A DNA stretch of 64,000 bases from Sphingomonadales bacterium (GTDB taxonomy: Bacteria; Pseudomonadota; Alphaproteobacteria; Sphingomonadales; Sphingomonadaceae). The first letter of the stretch is position 1. The number at the start of each line of letters is the position of its first letter. The notes beneath the pieces are model-generated. The model was not told the origin of the DNA. It made no database searches and saw only the letters and a list, made by a program, of their open reading frames with translations. Positions 42,034-51,745 of the stretch are shown here, piece by piece. The position numbers and the translations under genes were made by a program. The stretch is taken from positions 620,001 through 684,000 of the forward strand of contig JAIXWO010000021.1 of the NCBI GenBank assembly GCA_027491235.1. The letters run 5' to 3'.

Positions 42034-43634
42034 CCAAGAAATATGATGCCGTCATCATCGGCGCGGGCCATAATGGCCTTGTCTGCGCCTTCTACCTTGC
42101 CCAGGCCGGGCTGAAGGTCCGCATTGTCGAGCGCCGCGATATTGTGGGCGGGGCGGCGGTCACGGAGGAGTTCCACCCCGGCTTCCGCAACTCGGTTGCC
42201 AGCTACACGGTCAGCCTGCTGCAACCGCAGGTCATCCGCGACATGAAGTTGGAGGCCGAAGGCTATCGCGTGATCGAGCGGCCGATCTCCAACTTCCTCC
42301 CGCAGGAAGATGGCGGCTATCTGAAACTCGGCGGCGGGCTGGAGCGGACACAGGAAGAGTTCCGGCGCTTCTCCAAGCACGATGCCGATGCTCTGCCCGA
42401 TTATTATGACTCGCTGGAAGTCGTGGCCGACGTGCTGCGCGATCTGGCCATGAAGACACCGCCGAACCTTGGCGGTGGCATCAAGACGTTGATCGACGCT
42501 GCCCTGCAGGGGCGCAAGCTGGCGGGTCTCTCGCTCGAACGGCAGCGCGACGTGCTCGACCTGTTCACCAAGTCCGCGCGCACGCTGCTGGACAGCTGGT
42601 TTGAAAGCGAGGCGGTCAAGGCCGCCTTCGGTTTCGATGCCGTGGTCGGCAACTATGCCTCTCCTGACACGCCGGGCAGTGCTTATGTGCTGCTCCACCA
42701 CGTCTTTGGCGAAGTGAACGGGAAGAAGGGCGCCTGGGGCCACAGCATCGGCGGCATGGGTGCGATCACGCAGGCCATGGCGCGCGTCGTGACGGCGCTG
42801 GGTGTCGAGATCAGCCTTGAAGCGCCGGTCGCGCGCGTGCTCCTCAATGGTGGCAAGGCTGCGGGCGTGAAGCTCGTGAGCGGCGAGGAAGTCATCGCCG
42901 ACCGCGTGATTTCTAACGTCGGTCCCAAAATCCTTTACGACCAGATGTTTGACGAGGGCGATCTGGCACCCGAATTCAAGCGCCGCATGAAGGGCTTTAA
43001 GGTCGGATCGGGCACGTTCCGCATGAACGTCGCTTTGTCCGAATTGCCCAAGTTCACCTGCCTGCCTGAACCGGGCGAGCATCATCAGTCGGGCATCATC
43101 ATTGCGCCGACGCTCGATTATATGGATCAGGCGTTCATCGACGCGAAGGCCTATGGCTGGTCCAAGAAGCCGATTGTCGAAATGCTCATTCCGTCGATCA
43201 TCGATGACAGCCTTGCGCCTCCGGGCCAGCATGTCGCCTCACTCTTCTGTCAGCAGTTCGCGCCGGTCCTGCCCGATGGGCGCGACTGGGATGCCGAAGA
43301 AGGCAAGGCCGCCGATACGATCATCGACACCGTCGAAGCCCACGCACCCGGCTTCCGCGCCTCGATCCTTGGGCAGCAGGTGCTGTCGCCCAAGGGGCTG
43401 GAGCGGAAGTTCAATCTGGCGGGTGGCGACATCATGCACGGCAACATGTCGCTCGATCAGCTGTGGTCGGCGCGGCCGATGCTGGGTCACGGCGCCTATC
43501 GCGGACCGGTGGACGGCCTGTACATGTGCGGGGCCGGGTCGCATCCGGGCGGCGGTGTCACGGGTGCGCCGGGGCATAATTGCGCGCAGGAAGTGCTGGC
43601 GGATCGCAGCTTCTTCGGGCGGATTTTTGGCTGA
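42030..43634 (+). CDS. Phytoene-desaturase/CrtI-like FAD oxidoreductase
   Basis: YDAVIIGAGHNGLVCAFYLAQAGLKVRIVERRDIVGGAAVTEEFHPGF; ATGA overlap with upstream gene. Confidence 0.88.
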   Translation: MTKKYDAVIIGAGHNGLVCAFYLAQAGLKVRIVERRDIVGGAAVTEEFHPGFRNSVASYTVSLLQPQVIRDMKLEAEGYRVIERPISNFLPQEDGGYLKLGGGLERTQEEFRRFSKHDADALPDYYDSLEVVADVLRDLAMKTPPNLGGGIKTLIDAALQGRKLAGLSLERQRDVLDLFTKSARTLLDSWFESEAVKAAFGFDAVVGNYASPDTPGSAYVLLHHVFGEVNGKKGAWGHSIGGMGAITQAMARVVTALGVEISLEAPVARVLLNGGKAAGVKLVSGEEVIADRVISNVGPKILYDQMFDEGDLAPEFKRRMKGFKVGSGTFRMNVALSELPKFTCLPEPGEHHQSGIIIAPTLDYMDQAFIDAKAYGWSKKPIVEMLIPSIIDDSLAPPGQHVASLFCQQFAPVLPDGRDWDAEEGKAADTIIDTVEAHAPGFRASILGQQVLSPKGLERKFNLAGGDIMHGNMSLDQLWSARPMLGHGAYRGPVDGLYMCGAGSHPGGGVTGAPGHNCAQEVLADRSFFGRIFG

Positions 43635-43659
43635 GACTGTCGCAACGGCTTTTATAAGC

Positions 43660-43752
43660 CGTCTGTCCTGAGCTTGTCGAAGGACTGTTCTTCGCTTTTC
43701 CGCCTTGGGTGGAGAAAAGGACGGTGCTTCGACGAGCTCAGCACGAACGGAG
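43660..43752. repeat. REP-like inverted repeat element (class B)
   Basis: ctgtcctgagcttgtcgaaggac ... gtgcttcgacgagctcagcacgaacgg imperfect inverted repeats. Confidence 0.75.
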
Positions 43753-43772
43753 TTAGAACCTAAGTTCGGGGC

Positions 43773-44120
43773 CTATCCCGCCAGCGCTTGTCCCACGACT
43801 TCGGACAGCGACGCCGCAGTGAACGGCTTGGGCAAAAGCGGCCAGCCGCCAAAGGCTTCGGGTGGTGTGTCGCCAATGTCGCCACTCATATAGATGACGC
43901 GCAGTTCCGGGCGTTCGGCGTGGACGCGGGCGATGAAATCAGGGCCGCGCATGCCCGGCATCAGCACGTCGGTGACGACGAGCTGAATGTCATCGCGGCT
44001 GCTGCAAATGGTCAGGGCTTCGGTGCCGTCACAGGCCGACAAAACCTCATGCCCCATGGCAGACAAGGCGCCCGCCGTGGCGGTGCGGATGCGGGCGTCG
44101 TCGTCGACGACGAGGATCAT
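43773..44120 (-). CDS. Single-domain response regulator (receiver only)
   Basis: MILVVDDDARIRTATAGALSAMGHEV...VVTDVLMPGMRGPDF...PLLPKPFT; start 44120 overlaps stop of 44120..45322 gene. Confidence 0.88.
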   Translation of the reverse strand: MILVVDDDARIRTATAGALSAMGHEVLSACDGTEALTICSSRDDIQLVVTDVLMPGMRGPDFIARVHAERPELRVIYMSGDIGDTPPEAFGGWPLLPKPFTAASLSEVVGQALAG

Positions 44121-45322
44121 TACGAAATAATGCCTGTTGCCCGGCCCGCAATGGCGAACCGTTTCAGGATATCCGCGACCTGCTCCGACGTGTGTTCGGC
44201 GCAGAGCGAGCAGCGCAGCAGCGTCATACCCGCAGGCGTCGCCGGTGGACGCGCGAGGTTCACGTAAAGCCCGTTGTCGAGCAGCGCTTCCCACATCATC
44301 GCGCCGCGTTCGAGGTCCGGCATGATGACGGCGATGATTGCTGACTGGGGCGTTTCGGTGCCCAGCTTGAAGCCAAGATCGCGCAGACCCTTGTGCAGGG
44401 TCTTTGAATTTTCCCACAGATGCGCGCGCTTGTTGCTACCGTGCATCAGCTTGCGGATCGATGTGGCCGAACTCGCCATCACGCTCGGCGGCAGGGCCGC
44501 TGTGAAGACATAGGGACGGCAGACGAGGCGCATCACCTCAAATTTCGGGTGATTGGACACGCAGAAGCCGCCAACGGTGCCGACGGATTTGCTGAACGTG
44601 CCGATGATGAAATCGACATCGTCGATGACGCCCTGTTCCTCGGCAACGCCGCGGCCATGTTCCCCGATAAAGCCCATCGAATGCGCTTCGTCGACCAGCA
44701 CCATCGCGCCCGCTTCCTTGGAAACGCGGATCATCTCCTTGAGCGGCGCGACATCGCCGAGCATCGAATAGACGCCTTCCAGAACGACGAGCTTGCCCGC
44801 TTCGGGTGGCAGGCGCTTCAGTCGCTTTTCGAGCGCTTCGACATCATTGTGGCGGAAGGCAACAACTTCGGCATCGCCCATCTTGCACCCATCATAGATG
44901 GAGGCATGGCTGTCGATGTCGAGGATGATGTAATCCCCCTTGCCGGCAATCGTCGAAATGATGCCGAGGTTGGCCTGGTATCCCGTTGAAAACACCATGG
45001 CATGGTCCATGGCGTAGAATTCCTTGAGCGCCTCTTCGACATCGCGGTGGTCGCGGAAGGTGCCGTTGAGCACGCGGCTGCCGGTCGTGCCTGCGCCGAA
45101 TTCATCAAACGCTTTCTTGCCGGCTTCGATGACGTCGGGGTCGAACGTCATGCCCATATAGTTATAGGTGCCGAGCAGAATGGTCTCACGGCCATTGCAG
45201 ACAGCGACGGTCGGGGACTTCACCTCTTCCATCACGAGTGAGAAGGGATCACGCACGCCGGTGGCGAGCAGATTTTCACGCTGTTGGATCAGAGGATCAA
45301 ATTTCGAAAAAAGATCAGTCAT
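44120..45322 (-). CDS. spt: Serine palmitoyltransferase (alpha-oxoamine synthase)
   Basis: TYNYMGMTFDPDVIEAGKKAFDEFGAGTTGSRVLNGTFRDHRDVEEALKEF; DEAHSMGFIGEHGRG; GTFSKSVGTVGG; start could be 45331. Confidence 0.9.
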   Translation of the reverse strand: MTDLFSKFDPLIQQRENLLATGVRDPFSLVMEEVKSPTVAVCNGRETILLGTYNYMGMTFDPDVIEAGKKAFDEFGAGTTGSRVLNGTFRDHRDVEEALKEFYAMDHAMVFSTGYQANLGIISTIAGKGDYIILDIDSHASIYDGCKMGDAEVVAFRHNDVEALEKRLKRLPPEAGKLVVLEGVYSMLGDVAPLKEMIRVSKEAGAMVLVDEAHSMGFIGEHGRGVAEEQGVIDDVDFIIGTFSKSVGTVGGFCVSNHPKFEVMRLVCRPYVFTAALPPSVMASSATSIRKLMHGSNKRAHLWENSKTLHKGLRDLGFKLGTETPQSAIIAVIMPDLERGAMMWEALLDNGLYVNLARPPATPAGMTLLRCSLCAEHTSEQVADILKRFAIAGRATGIIS

Positions 45323-45441
45323 TTTTTTCATTCTTCCCGTTGCGTCGTGCCGACTTGGCCCCCGGCACCTTGCCAACCCAGACGCCCGTTCTGGCTGGCA
45401 TGACCCCGAAAAAACACGTCGGGGCGACGGAAATTAGAGGC

Positions 45442-45684
45442 TTAACTGCCCAGTTTGATCACGGCATCCACAAGCTGCCCGACCGTTTCAATTTCGGCCT
45501 GCATGTTCATGGTGATGATGATGTCAAATTCGTCTTCAACCGCGGCCACGAAATCCATGACCGTCAGGCTGTCCCATTCCAGATCATGCTGGAATGTCGT
45601 TGCGTCTGAGAGTTCCGTGCCTTTTTTGTTAAAGGGCGCGATCAGGTCGGCAACCTTGTCAAATACTGTCTGGCGATCCGTCAT
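45442..45684 (-). CDS. Acyl carrier protein (SPT-associated)
   Basis: 80 aa, DLEWDSLTVMDFVAAVEDEFDI phosphopantetheine DSL site. Confidence 0.9.
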   Translation of the reverse strand: MTDRQTVFDKVADLIAPFNKKGTELSDATTFQHDLEWDSLTVMDFVAAVEDEFDIIITMNMQAEIETVGQLVDAVIKLGS

Positions 45685-45810
45685 GTGTCTTCCTTAACGC
45701 GTTGGATACTAATGCCAAGCGATTGCGGCGCAAACGGGGCAGCACCCGGAGAACAACGGTGCTCCGGGGCCACTTTCGGCGTCAATTCGTCGCAGAAAAG
45801 CAGGTGGAGC

Positions 45811-46152
45811 TTAGTCGCCCTTGCCCGGCTCAGCCGAGAAGTACTTATCGAACTTGCCGTCTTCGCCCTTATGGTCGTCGGCGTCGGCAGGGGTCTGGTC
45901 ACCCTTGCGGGTTACGTTGGGCCATTCGGCGGAATAGCTGTTGTTCAGCTCGAGCCACTTTTCCAGACCGCTTTCGGTGTCGGGCAAGATGGCTTCCGCC
46001 GGGCATTCCGGTTCACACACACCGCAATCGATGCATTCGTTCGGGTTGATGACGAGCATATTCTCGCCTTCATAGAAGCAGTCGACGGGACAGACCTCCA
46101 CGCAATCCATGTACTTGCACTTGATGCAGGCTTCGGTGACGACATAGGTCAT
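45811..46152 (-). CDS. fdxA: 7Fe ferredoxin FdxA
   Basis: [47 protein letters not shown]. Confidence 0.95.
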   Translation of the reverse strand: MTYVVTEACIKCKYMDCVEVCPVDCFYEGENMLVINPNECIDCGVCEPECPAEAILPDTESGLEKWLELNNSYSAEWPNVTRKGDQTPADADDHKGEDGKFDKYFSAEPGKGD

Positions 46153-46187
46153 TGCGGGTCCTCCGGAATGTGTAGTTTTGCGGTTCG

Positions 46188-46472
46188 TTAGATGGCGATA
46201 AGGGCGCCGTCAATCGGCTGCGGTGGGGCAATTTCGCGATAATGCCCCCGCGCCTCTTCTGCCGGGCCTCTCCTTTGGGGGAGGGCCTCCACCCGAATGA
46301 CATGGATGGCGCCATGCAGGGGGATGGTGATGACGCTGCCGGGACCGACATCGGTATGGGCGCGTTTCACATTTTGGCCATTGAGGCGGATGCGGCCTTC
46401 TCCCACAATTTGCTGCGCAAGCGTGCGGGTTTTGGTGAGCCGGGCGAAGAAGAGAAATTTATCGAGCCGCAT
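46188..46472 (-). CDS. S4-domain RNA-binding protein
   Basis: [48 protein letters not shown]. Confidence 0.92.
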   Translation of the reverse strand: MRLDKFLFFARLTKTRTLAQQIVGEGRIRLNGQNVKRAHTDVGPGSVITIPLHGAIHVIRVEALPQRRGPAEEARGHYREIAPPQPIDGALIAI

Positions 46473-46478
46473 AAACTC

Positions 46479-48986
46479 CTATCTCTTTAATTGGCCAAGC
46501 ACGGCGAAAGCCGCATTGACCGGGGTGGGGGCCTGGACACGCCGTGGGCGGCCGCGCCAGCGCCATTGGTTCGGCTGGATATTGCCCACAGGATGAAAGC
46601 CGATCGCCCGCATGATCCGGGCAAAGGTCTCGCTGCCGATGCCAAGCGACACGGCCATGGCGGGGTCGAGCATCGACGTTCGTTCTTTGCCGCGCGCATC
46701 ATGGGCGGCGCGCGCGATCCGTTCAACAAGGTCGATGCGCAGCATCTGGTCCCCAAAGCGGCGGTATCCGGCCAGCCGCGCGGCCTCAGCCAGCACAGGG
46801 GCCGGCTTGTCGAGCAGGCCAAGCCCGGCGAGCGGCCGCGGCGGCATCATCTGGCCTGCCCGAATGGCGGAAAGCGCCAGCCGCAGGCGGGTCGGCTCTG
46901 GCTTGAGCAGAACCGGCAAGAAAACATCAAGCGCGCCAATGGTCACACCAAGGCGCTGGAGAAACTGCCGCTGGCCCCGATCGAGCGACGCCAGTGCATC
47001 ATCGCTGGCCGCACGATCGAGCACGCCGCCATGTTCAGCCAGCTGGACCAAAATGCCCCGCAGGACAGGCGGCGTCTCCCGATCTGCGGCCACAGCCGAA
47101 ATCTTGTTAAGCGGCCCAAGCTTGCCGGTGATCATGCGGGCAACCCAGGCCTCAAGTCGTGCCTCGACAGCTGCGCGACTGGCCGGATCCACCCGCGACA
47201 AAGCGGGGCTCAAAAAGAGACGCGGGGTGACAAGTGTTTTGCCCGGTTTGAAACGGGCCAGCTCAACGTCTGTCCAGACAATGCGGACCGGTGTTCCGGG
47301 TTCGGTAATCAGGCTGAAAGCGCTGTCTGCGGCCTCGACGACCTTCTGCGCGCGCCGGGCGAATTCCTTGGGCAGGCGCAACTCAGCCGCAGCAAGCAGC
47401 CTCTTATGGTCTTTGCCCCGCGCGGCGGCATCGGGTGCAAAGGTGAAGCCATTCAGCGTCCCGATCATCTCCCCATCCACCAGAACCTCGCCATTGTCAT
47501 CAACCTGCACGTCGAGAAGGGCGGGATCATTGCTGACGGACTTCATCAGGATCGACGTGCGCCGGTCCACGAACCGTTCGGTTAGGCGCGCGTGAAGGGC
47601 ATCGGATAGTTTGAGTTCCAGCTCGCGGGTCCGCTCGGCCCATGTGGGCGCGTCAATCAACCAGTCAGCCCGCTGGGCGACATAGGCCCAAATGCGGACT
47701 TCAGAGATGCGGGCGGCAAGTGTTTCGACATCGCCCTGCACGCTATCCAGCCGCGCAATCTGGGCAGCAAACCAGGGGCCGGGGATATGGCCTGACCCTT
47801 CGGACAAGAAGCCGAAAATCTGGCTGACCATGCGGGAATGATGTTCTGCGCCCACCTTGCGGAAATCAGGCAGGCCGCAGGCGGCCCAGAGCCTTTGGAC
47901 CATGCGGGGCCCGCGCGCCCGGTCGATGACCATCCGGTCGTTGGACAGGATGCGCAGCACGGTCAGGTCGATAGAGTCCGGCGCAGCCCGCAGCACGGGG
48001 TTGTCGGGCCGGACGCCCAAGGACTGCGTCAGTGCGTCGACCGAGCCAAAATCAAGATCGCTGTTGCGCCACATCAGATGCTCGAGCGGTTTGAAGCGAT
48101 GCTCCTCAATCCGTTCAATCTCAATGTCTGAGAATGCCGCTTCATCCGGCCCGCCGGATAGAACGCCAAAGGTGCCGTCGCGCTGGTGACGCCCGGCGCG
48201 GCCTGCAATCTGCGCCATTTCCGAAAGATGCAGCCGCCGTTGGCGTTTGCCGTCAAATTTGGTGAGGCTGGCAAAGGCGACATGGCCGACATCCATGTTC
48301 AGCCCCATGCCGACGGCGTCCGTCGCGACCAGGTAGTCGACTTCGCCCGCCTGATACATGGCGACCTGCGCGTTGCGCGTGGCCGGCGACAAGGCGCCCA
48401 TGACAACCGCCGCGCCGCCGCGCGTCCGCCGCAGCATTTCGGCCACGGCGTAAACATGCTCGGCCGAGAAGGCGACGATGGCGGTGCGCGGTGGCAGGCG
48501 GGACAACTTCTTGCCGCCTGCATAAGTCAGCTGGGAAAAGCGGGGGCGGGTGATGATCTCTGCCTCGGGAAGCAGCGTGCGCACAAGGGGCTTCAGGCTT
48601 TCCGACCCGAGGATCATCGTTTCTTCGCGACCGCGGGCACGCAGCAATCTGTCAGTAAATACATGGCCGCGTTCGGCATCAATGCCGAGCTGCGCTTCAT
48701 CGAGCGCCACAAAGGCGACGTCCCGGTCGGTCGGCATCGACTCCGCTGTGCACAACAGCCAGCGCGCGTCGGGGGGGAGGATACGCTCTTCGCCGGTGAT
48801 CAGGCCGACATGCTTTGCGCCTTTGATGCGGACAACGCGGTCATACACTTCGCGTGCCAAAAGGCGCAAAGGGAAGCCCATGATGCCGCTGGAATGGGCA
48901 CATAGCCGCTCAACCGCGAGGTGCGTCTTTCCCGTATTGGTCGGCCCGAGAACGGCCGTAATCGCGGAACGCGCGCGTTGGCTCAT
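46479..48986 (-). CDS. SUV3-like DEAD/DEAH helicase
   Basis: ITAVLGPTNTGKTHLAVERL; DEAQ; TDAVGMGLNMDVGHVAF; QIAGRAGRHQRDGTFG; start at 48986 inside longer ORF. Confidence 0.93.
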   Translation of the reverse strand: MSQRARSAITAVLGPTNTGKTHLAVERLCAHSSGIMGFPLRLLAREVYDRVVRIKGAKHVGLITGEERILPPDARWLLCTAESMPTDRDVAFVALDEAQLGIDAERGHVFTDRLLRARGREETMILGSESLKPLVRTLLPEAEIITRPRFSQLTYAGGKKLSRLPPRTAIVAFSAEHVYAVAEMLRRTRGGAAVVMGALSPATRNAQVAMYQAGEVDYLVATDAVGMGLNMDVGHVAFASLTKFDGKRQRRLHLSEMAQIAGRAGRHQRDGTFGVLSGGPDEAAFSDIEIERIEEHRFKPLEHLMWRNSDLDFGSVDALTQSLGVRPDNPVLRAAPDSIDLTVLRILSNDRMVIDRARGPRMVQRLWAACGLPDFRKVGAEHHSRMVSQIFGFLSEGSGHIPGPWFAAQIARLDSVQGDVETLAARISEVRIWAYVAQRADWLIDAPTWAERTRELELKLSDALHARLTERFVDRRTSILMKSVSNDPALLDVQVDDNGEVLVDGEMIGTLNGFTFAPDAAARGKDHKRLLAAAELRLPKEFARRAQKVVEAADSAFSLITEPGTPVRIVWTDVELARFKPGKTLVTPRLFLSPALSRVDPASRAAVEARLEAWVARMITGKLGPLNKISAVAADRETPPVLRGILVQLAEHGGVLDRAASDDALASLDRGQRQFLQRLGVTIGALDVFLPVLLKPEPTRLRLALSAIRAGQMMPPRPLAGLGLLDKPAPVLAEAARLAGYRRFGDQMLRIDLVERIARAAHDARGKERTSMLDPAMAVSLGIGSETFARIMRAIGFHPVGNIQPNQWRWRGRPRRVQAPTPVNAAFAVLGQLKR

Positions 48987-49181
48987 CCCGGTCAGATTGC
49001 CATGATCTTGCCCATGCGCAAGGGCTAATCGACCTAGGTGACCAAAAGGGCAGTGCAACTCTTCGGCAATTTGGCACGGATGGCCGCTGCACACCTGTTT
49101 TGCCCAAACATAAGTTTGACATTAACCATTGGCGTTTACAGGTAGCGCAACGGGATCGCGGTCGGAAAGGCCAGAGCAAGC

Positions 49182-50684
49182 TTGTTTGAACGAAACGAAC
49201 ATGGTTTTGGCGCGTTTGGCGCGACGATGGCGTTGTCGCTCGATCAGGCCTTGCCGGTCCCGCATGATCTGACGACATGGTCCGGGCGGATCGACCATGT
49301 CGTTGACCGTCTCCATCATCTGGATCTTGTACCTGATCTTGGCGCCGATATCGGCACGGGCCGCTGGTTCCGTGGGCTCGCCACCTGTCTGGCCTTGTGC
49401 GGAGTCACTTTGGCGTTTGCGCCGGGTATTCATCCTCTTGTCGGCCGCGCGCCTGCGCCGGTTGAGGGTCGGGCCTGGGATGATAGCCGCGCACAGGCCA
49501 TCGCGCCGCTCGCTTATGGCGGCAATACCGGCAAACGGATGGCGGCGAACGATCTGGTCACGCCCCTGGCCGACGCGCCGGAACGCCCGACCATCGAACT
49601 CACAACAACCATCGGACAGGGCGACGGCTTTGCCCGTGTGCTGGAACGCGCCGGTGTCGCCGCAGGAGAGGCCAGTCGCGCCGCCTGGCTGGTGGCCTCG
49701 GTTGCGCCGCTGTCCGGCATTGAACCGGGCACGGTGATGCCCATTGTACTTGGCCCCCGCTCCTCGCGCAGCGTCGCCCGCCCGCTGCAGTCGCTGGATG
49801 TGCGCGCGCGTTTTGACTTGAACGTCCGCATTTCCAACGTCGGCGGCACTCTCCAAATGGTCCAGATGCCGATCAAGGTGGACAATACCCCGCTTCGGAT
49901 CGTCGGCCGTGTGGGGGATAGCCTTTATCGGTCTGCGCGTGCGGCAGGTGTTTCGGCGGGTGTCGCCCAATCCTTTATCCGTGCCATTTCCAGCAAGGTC
50001 GATTTTGACCGTGATCTGGCGTCCGATGCCCGCTTCGACATGATTGTGGAGCATCAGCGGGCGGAAACCGGCGAATCCAAAACCGGTAAACTGATGTACA
50101 TCGGCATCCATCGTGGCAACCGCGCGATCCGCATGATCCCCTGGACCATCGGCGGACGGACCGACTGGTATGATGCCGCAGGCGTCGGCCAACGCCGCGA
50201 GGGCATGGTGCGCCCGGTTGCGGCGGCGCGCATTTCTTCAGGTTTCGGTATGCGTTTCCACCCGCTGCTCGGCTATTCGCGCTTCCACAAAGGCACGGAC
50301 TATGCCGCGATGACGGGCACGCCGATCCGCGCTGTTACGGACGGCATTGTCACGCTGGCCGGATGGTCGGGGGGCTATGGCAATATGGTCAAGCTGTCGC
50401 ATGCCGGCGGTTTGGGCACCGGCTATGCCCATATGAGCCGCATCGCCGTGCGTCCGGGCGCACGCGTCGTGCAGGGGCAGGTCATCGGTTATGTCGGCAC
50501 CACCGGCCTGTCGACAGGGCCGCATCTCCATTTCGAAGTGTATCGCAACGGACAGGCGGTCAGCCTCAATTCGGTGAACTTTGCCTCATCCTCGCTGCTT
50601 TCGGGCAGGGAGTTGGAGGCGTTTCGTGCGCGGCTGCGCGCAATGTTGGCCATCCCCGTTTCGGGTGAAGGGCGCGATCTTTAG
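49182..50684 (+). CDS. M23 family metallopeptidase
   Basis: FGMRFHPLLGYSRFHKGTDYAAMTGTPIRAVTDGIVTLAGWSGGYGNMVKLSHAGGLGTGYAHMSRIAV...STGPHLHFEVYRNG. Confidence 0.92.
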   Translation: MFERNEHGFGAFGATMALSLDQALPVPHDLTTWSGRIDHVVDRLHHLDLVPDLGADIGTGRWFRGLATCLALCGVTLAFAPGIHPLVGRAPAPVEGRAWDDSRAQAIAPLAYGGNTGKRMAANDLVTPLADAPERPTIELTTTIGQGDGFARVLERAGVAAGEASRAAWLVASVAPLSGIEPGTVMPIVLGPRSSRSVARPLQSLDVRARFDLNVRISNVGGTLQMVQMPIKVDNTPLRIVGRVGDSLYRSARAAGVSAGVAQSFIRAISSKVDFDRDLASDARFDMIVEHQRAETGESKTGKLMYIGIHRGNRAIRMIPWTIGGRTDWYDAAGVGQRREGMVRPVAAARISSGFGMRFHPLLGYSRFHKGTDYAAMTGTPIRAVTDGIVTLAGWSGGYGNMVKLSHAGGLGTGYAHMSRIAVRPGARVVQGQVIGYVGTTGLSTGPHLHFEVYRNGQAVSLNSVNFASSSLLSGRELEAFRARLRAMLAIPVSGEGRDL

Positions 50685-50810
50685 CTCTCTTACCTGCTGA
50701 ATTTAGCGGGGTGTGATGGCCGTCACATTGCGAATCAGTTTCCACCAATATGGAGGTGAAGCGACCCAAGGCGCTTCCCTTTTCGGTCATTTAGGGGGCG
50801 CCCCCTCCTT

Positions 50811-50850
50811 GACGGCCCGGCAACTATCCCTGTCGGGCCGTCATTTTCTG
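50811..50850 (+). terminator. Intrinsic terminator
   Basis: gacggcccg (50811-50819) / cgggccgtc (50834-50842) followed by attttctg. Confidence 0.7.
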
Positions 50851-50875
50851 ACGGTCAACCGCATTGCCCCAGATC

Positions 50876-51745
50876 CTATCTTACCGCGCCCTGCCGCAGC
50901 AGGCGGGGCACAAGGAACAGCGCCGCCACCAAAGGAAAACGCCGCTGCCAGGGTTTGATCTCAATCTGCGTGCCGGCATGCCGGTTGATCTTCCAGGCGA
51001 GGTAATCAATCCCGCCTGAAAAGGTCAGGCTGGCCTTGGCGAGGCGCAGGACGCTTGCCCGCTTTCCGCGCTTGCGCAATTTGGTCCAGACGCGTTCTGT
51101 GGCCGGGCGGCTCATCGTTGCAGAGAGGGGGATGGCCGCGCCAAAGCGTGCATAGCGCGCCGGGTCTGCTTCAACGATAGAGCCGGACCGCGTCGTCTTT
51201 TCTGCGCGCAATTCGCATTGATAGGTCCGGGCAAAGCCTTCCTGCCAGACGATCATCGGGTCATGCGATGCCGCCACAGGCCGGGCGAGATCAAACAAGG
51301 TTGGCGCCGCCTTGGCGACCGCGTCCACAGCCCGGTCTCGCGCGGCGGCATCTTTCGACCAGACCAGCCGGGACGGTTGGGCAAAGCGCGCCCAGACGGA
51401 AACGGTGGTGGCGTCGGGTCTGTTGAGCGCTGCAAAGTCCGCCTCGCTCAGCACCGCATATTTGGCCGCAAGGCCATCTGCTGTGAACGGAAAGACATTG
51501 GGGGGGATCAGCCGGTTGGCGGTGGCGAGCCAGCGCTTTTCATAAGCCGATGGATAGTCCGACACGATCAGGTAGAAATCGAGCATCAGCCCATCAAGCC
51601 GCGCTTCGCGCAGGCAGGACCCGTAAAACAGCACGGCCCGCGCAGCATCACCGTAAAGGGCAGCGATGGCAGTTGCCATCTCGGTGACTTGGGGAAGGAC
51701 AGGGTGCGCCAGTTCTTCTTCAACCAGCGCGCGCAGCGCAGTCAC
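50876..51745 (-). CDS. Tam41/MMP37-like nucleotidyltransferase (candidate phosphatidate/lipid-phosphate cytidylyltransferase)
   Basis: AVLFYGSCLREARLDGLMLDFYLIVSDYPSAYEKRW...LAAKYAVLSEADFAAL...WARFAQPSRLVW. Confidence 0.5.
   Translation of the reverse strand: MTALRALVEEELAHPVLPQVTEMATAIAALYGDAARAVLFYGSCLREARLDGLMLDFYLIVSDYPSAYEKRWLATANRLIPPNVFPFTADGLAAKYAVLSEADFAALNRPDATTVSVWARFAQPSRLVWSKDAAARDRAVDAVAKAAPTLFDLARPVAASHDPMIVWQEGFARTYQCELRAEKTTRSGSIVEADPARYARFGAAIPLSATMSRPATERVWTKLRKRGKRASVLRLAKASLTFSGGIDYLAWKINRHAGTQIEIKPWQRRFPLVAALFLVPRLLRQGAVR

Noticed and set aside
42027-43232. 401-aa minus ORF opposite the CrtI-like gene
   Set aside because: Antisense shadow ORF; + strand has an FAD-binding motif and operon overlap.
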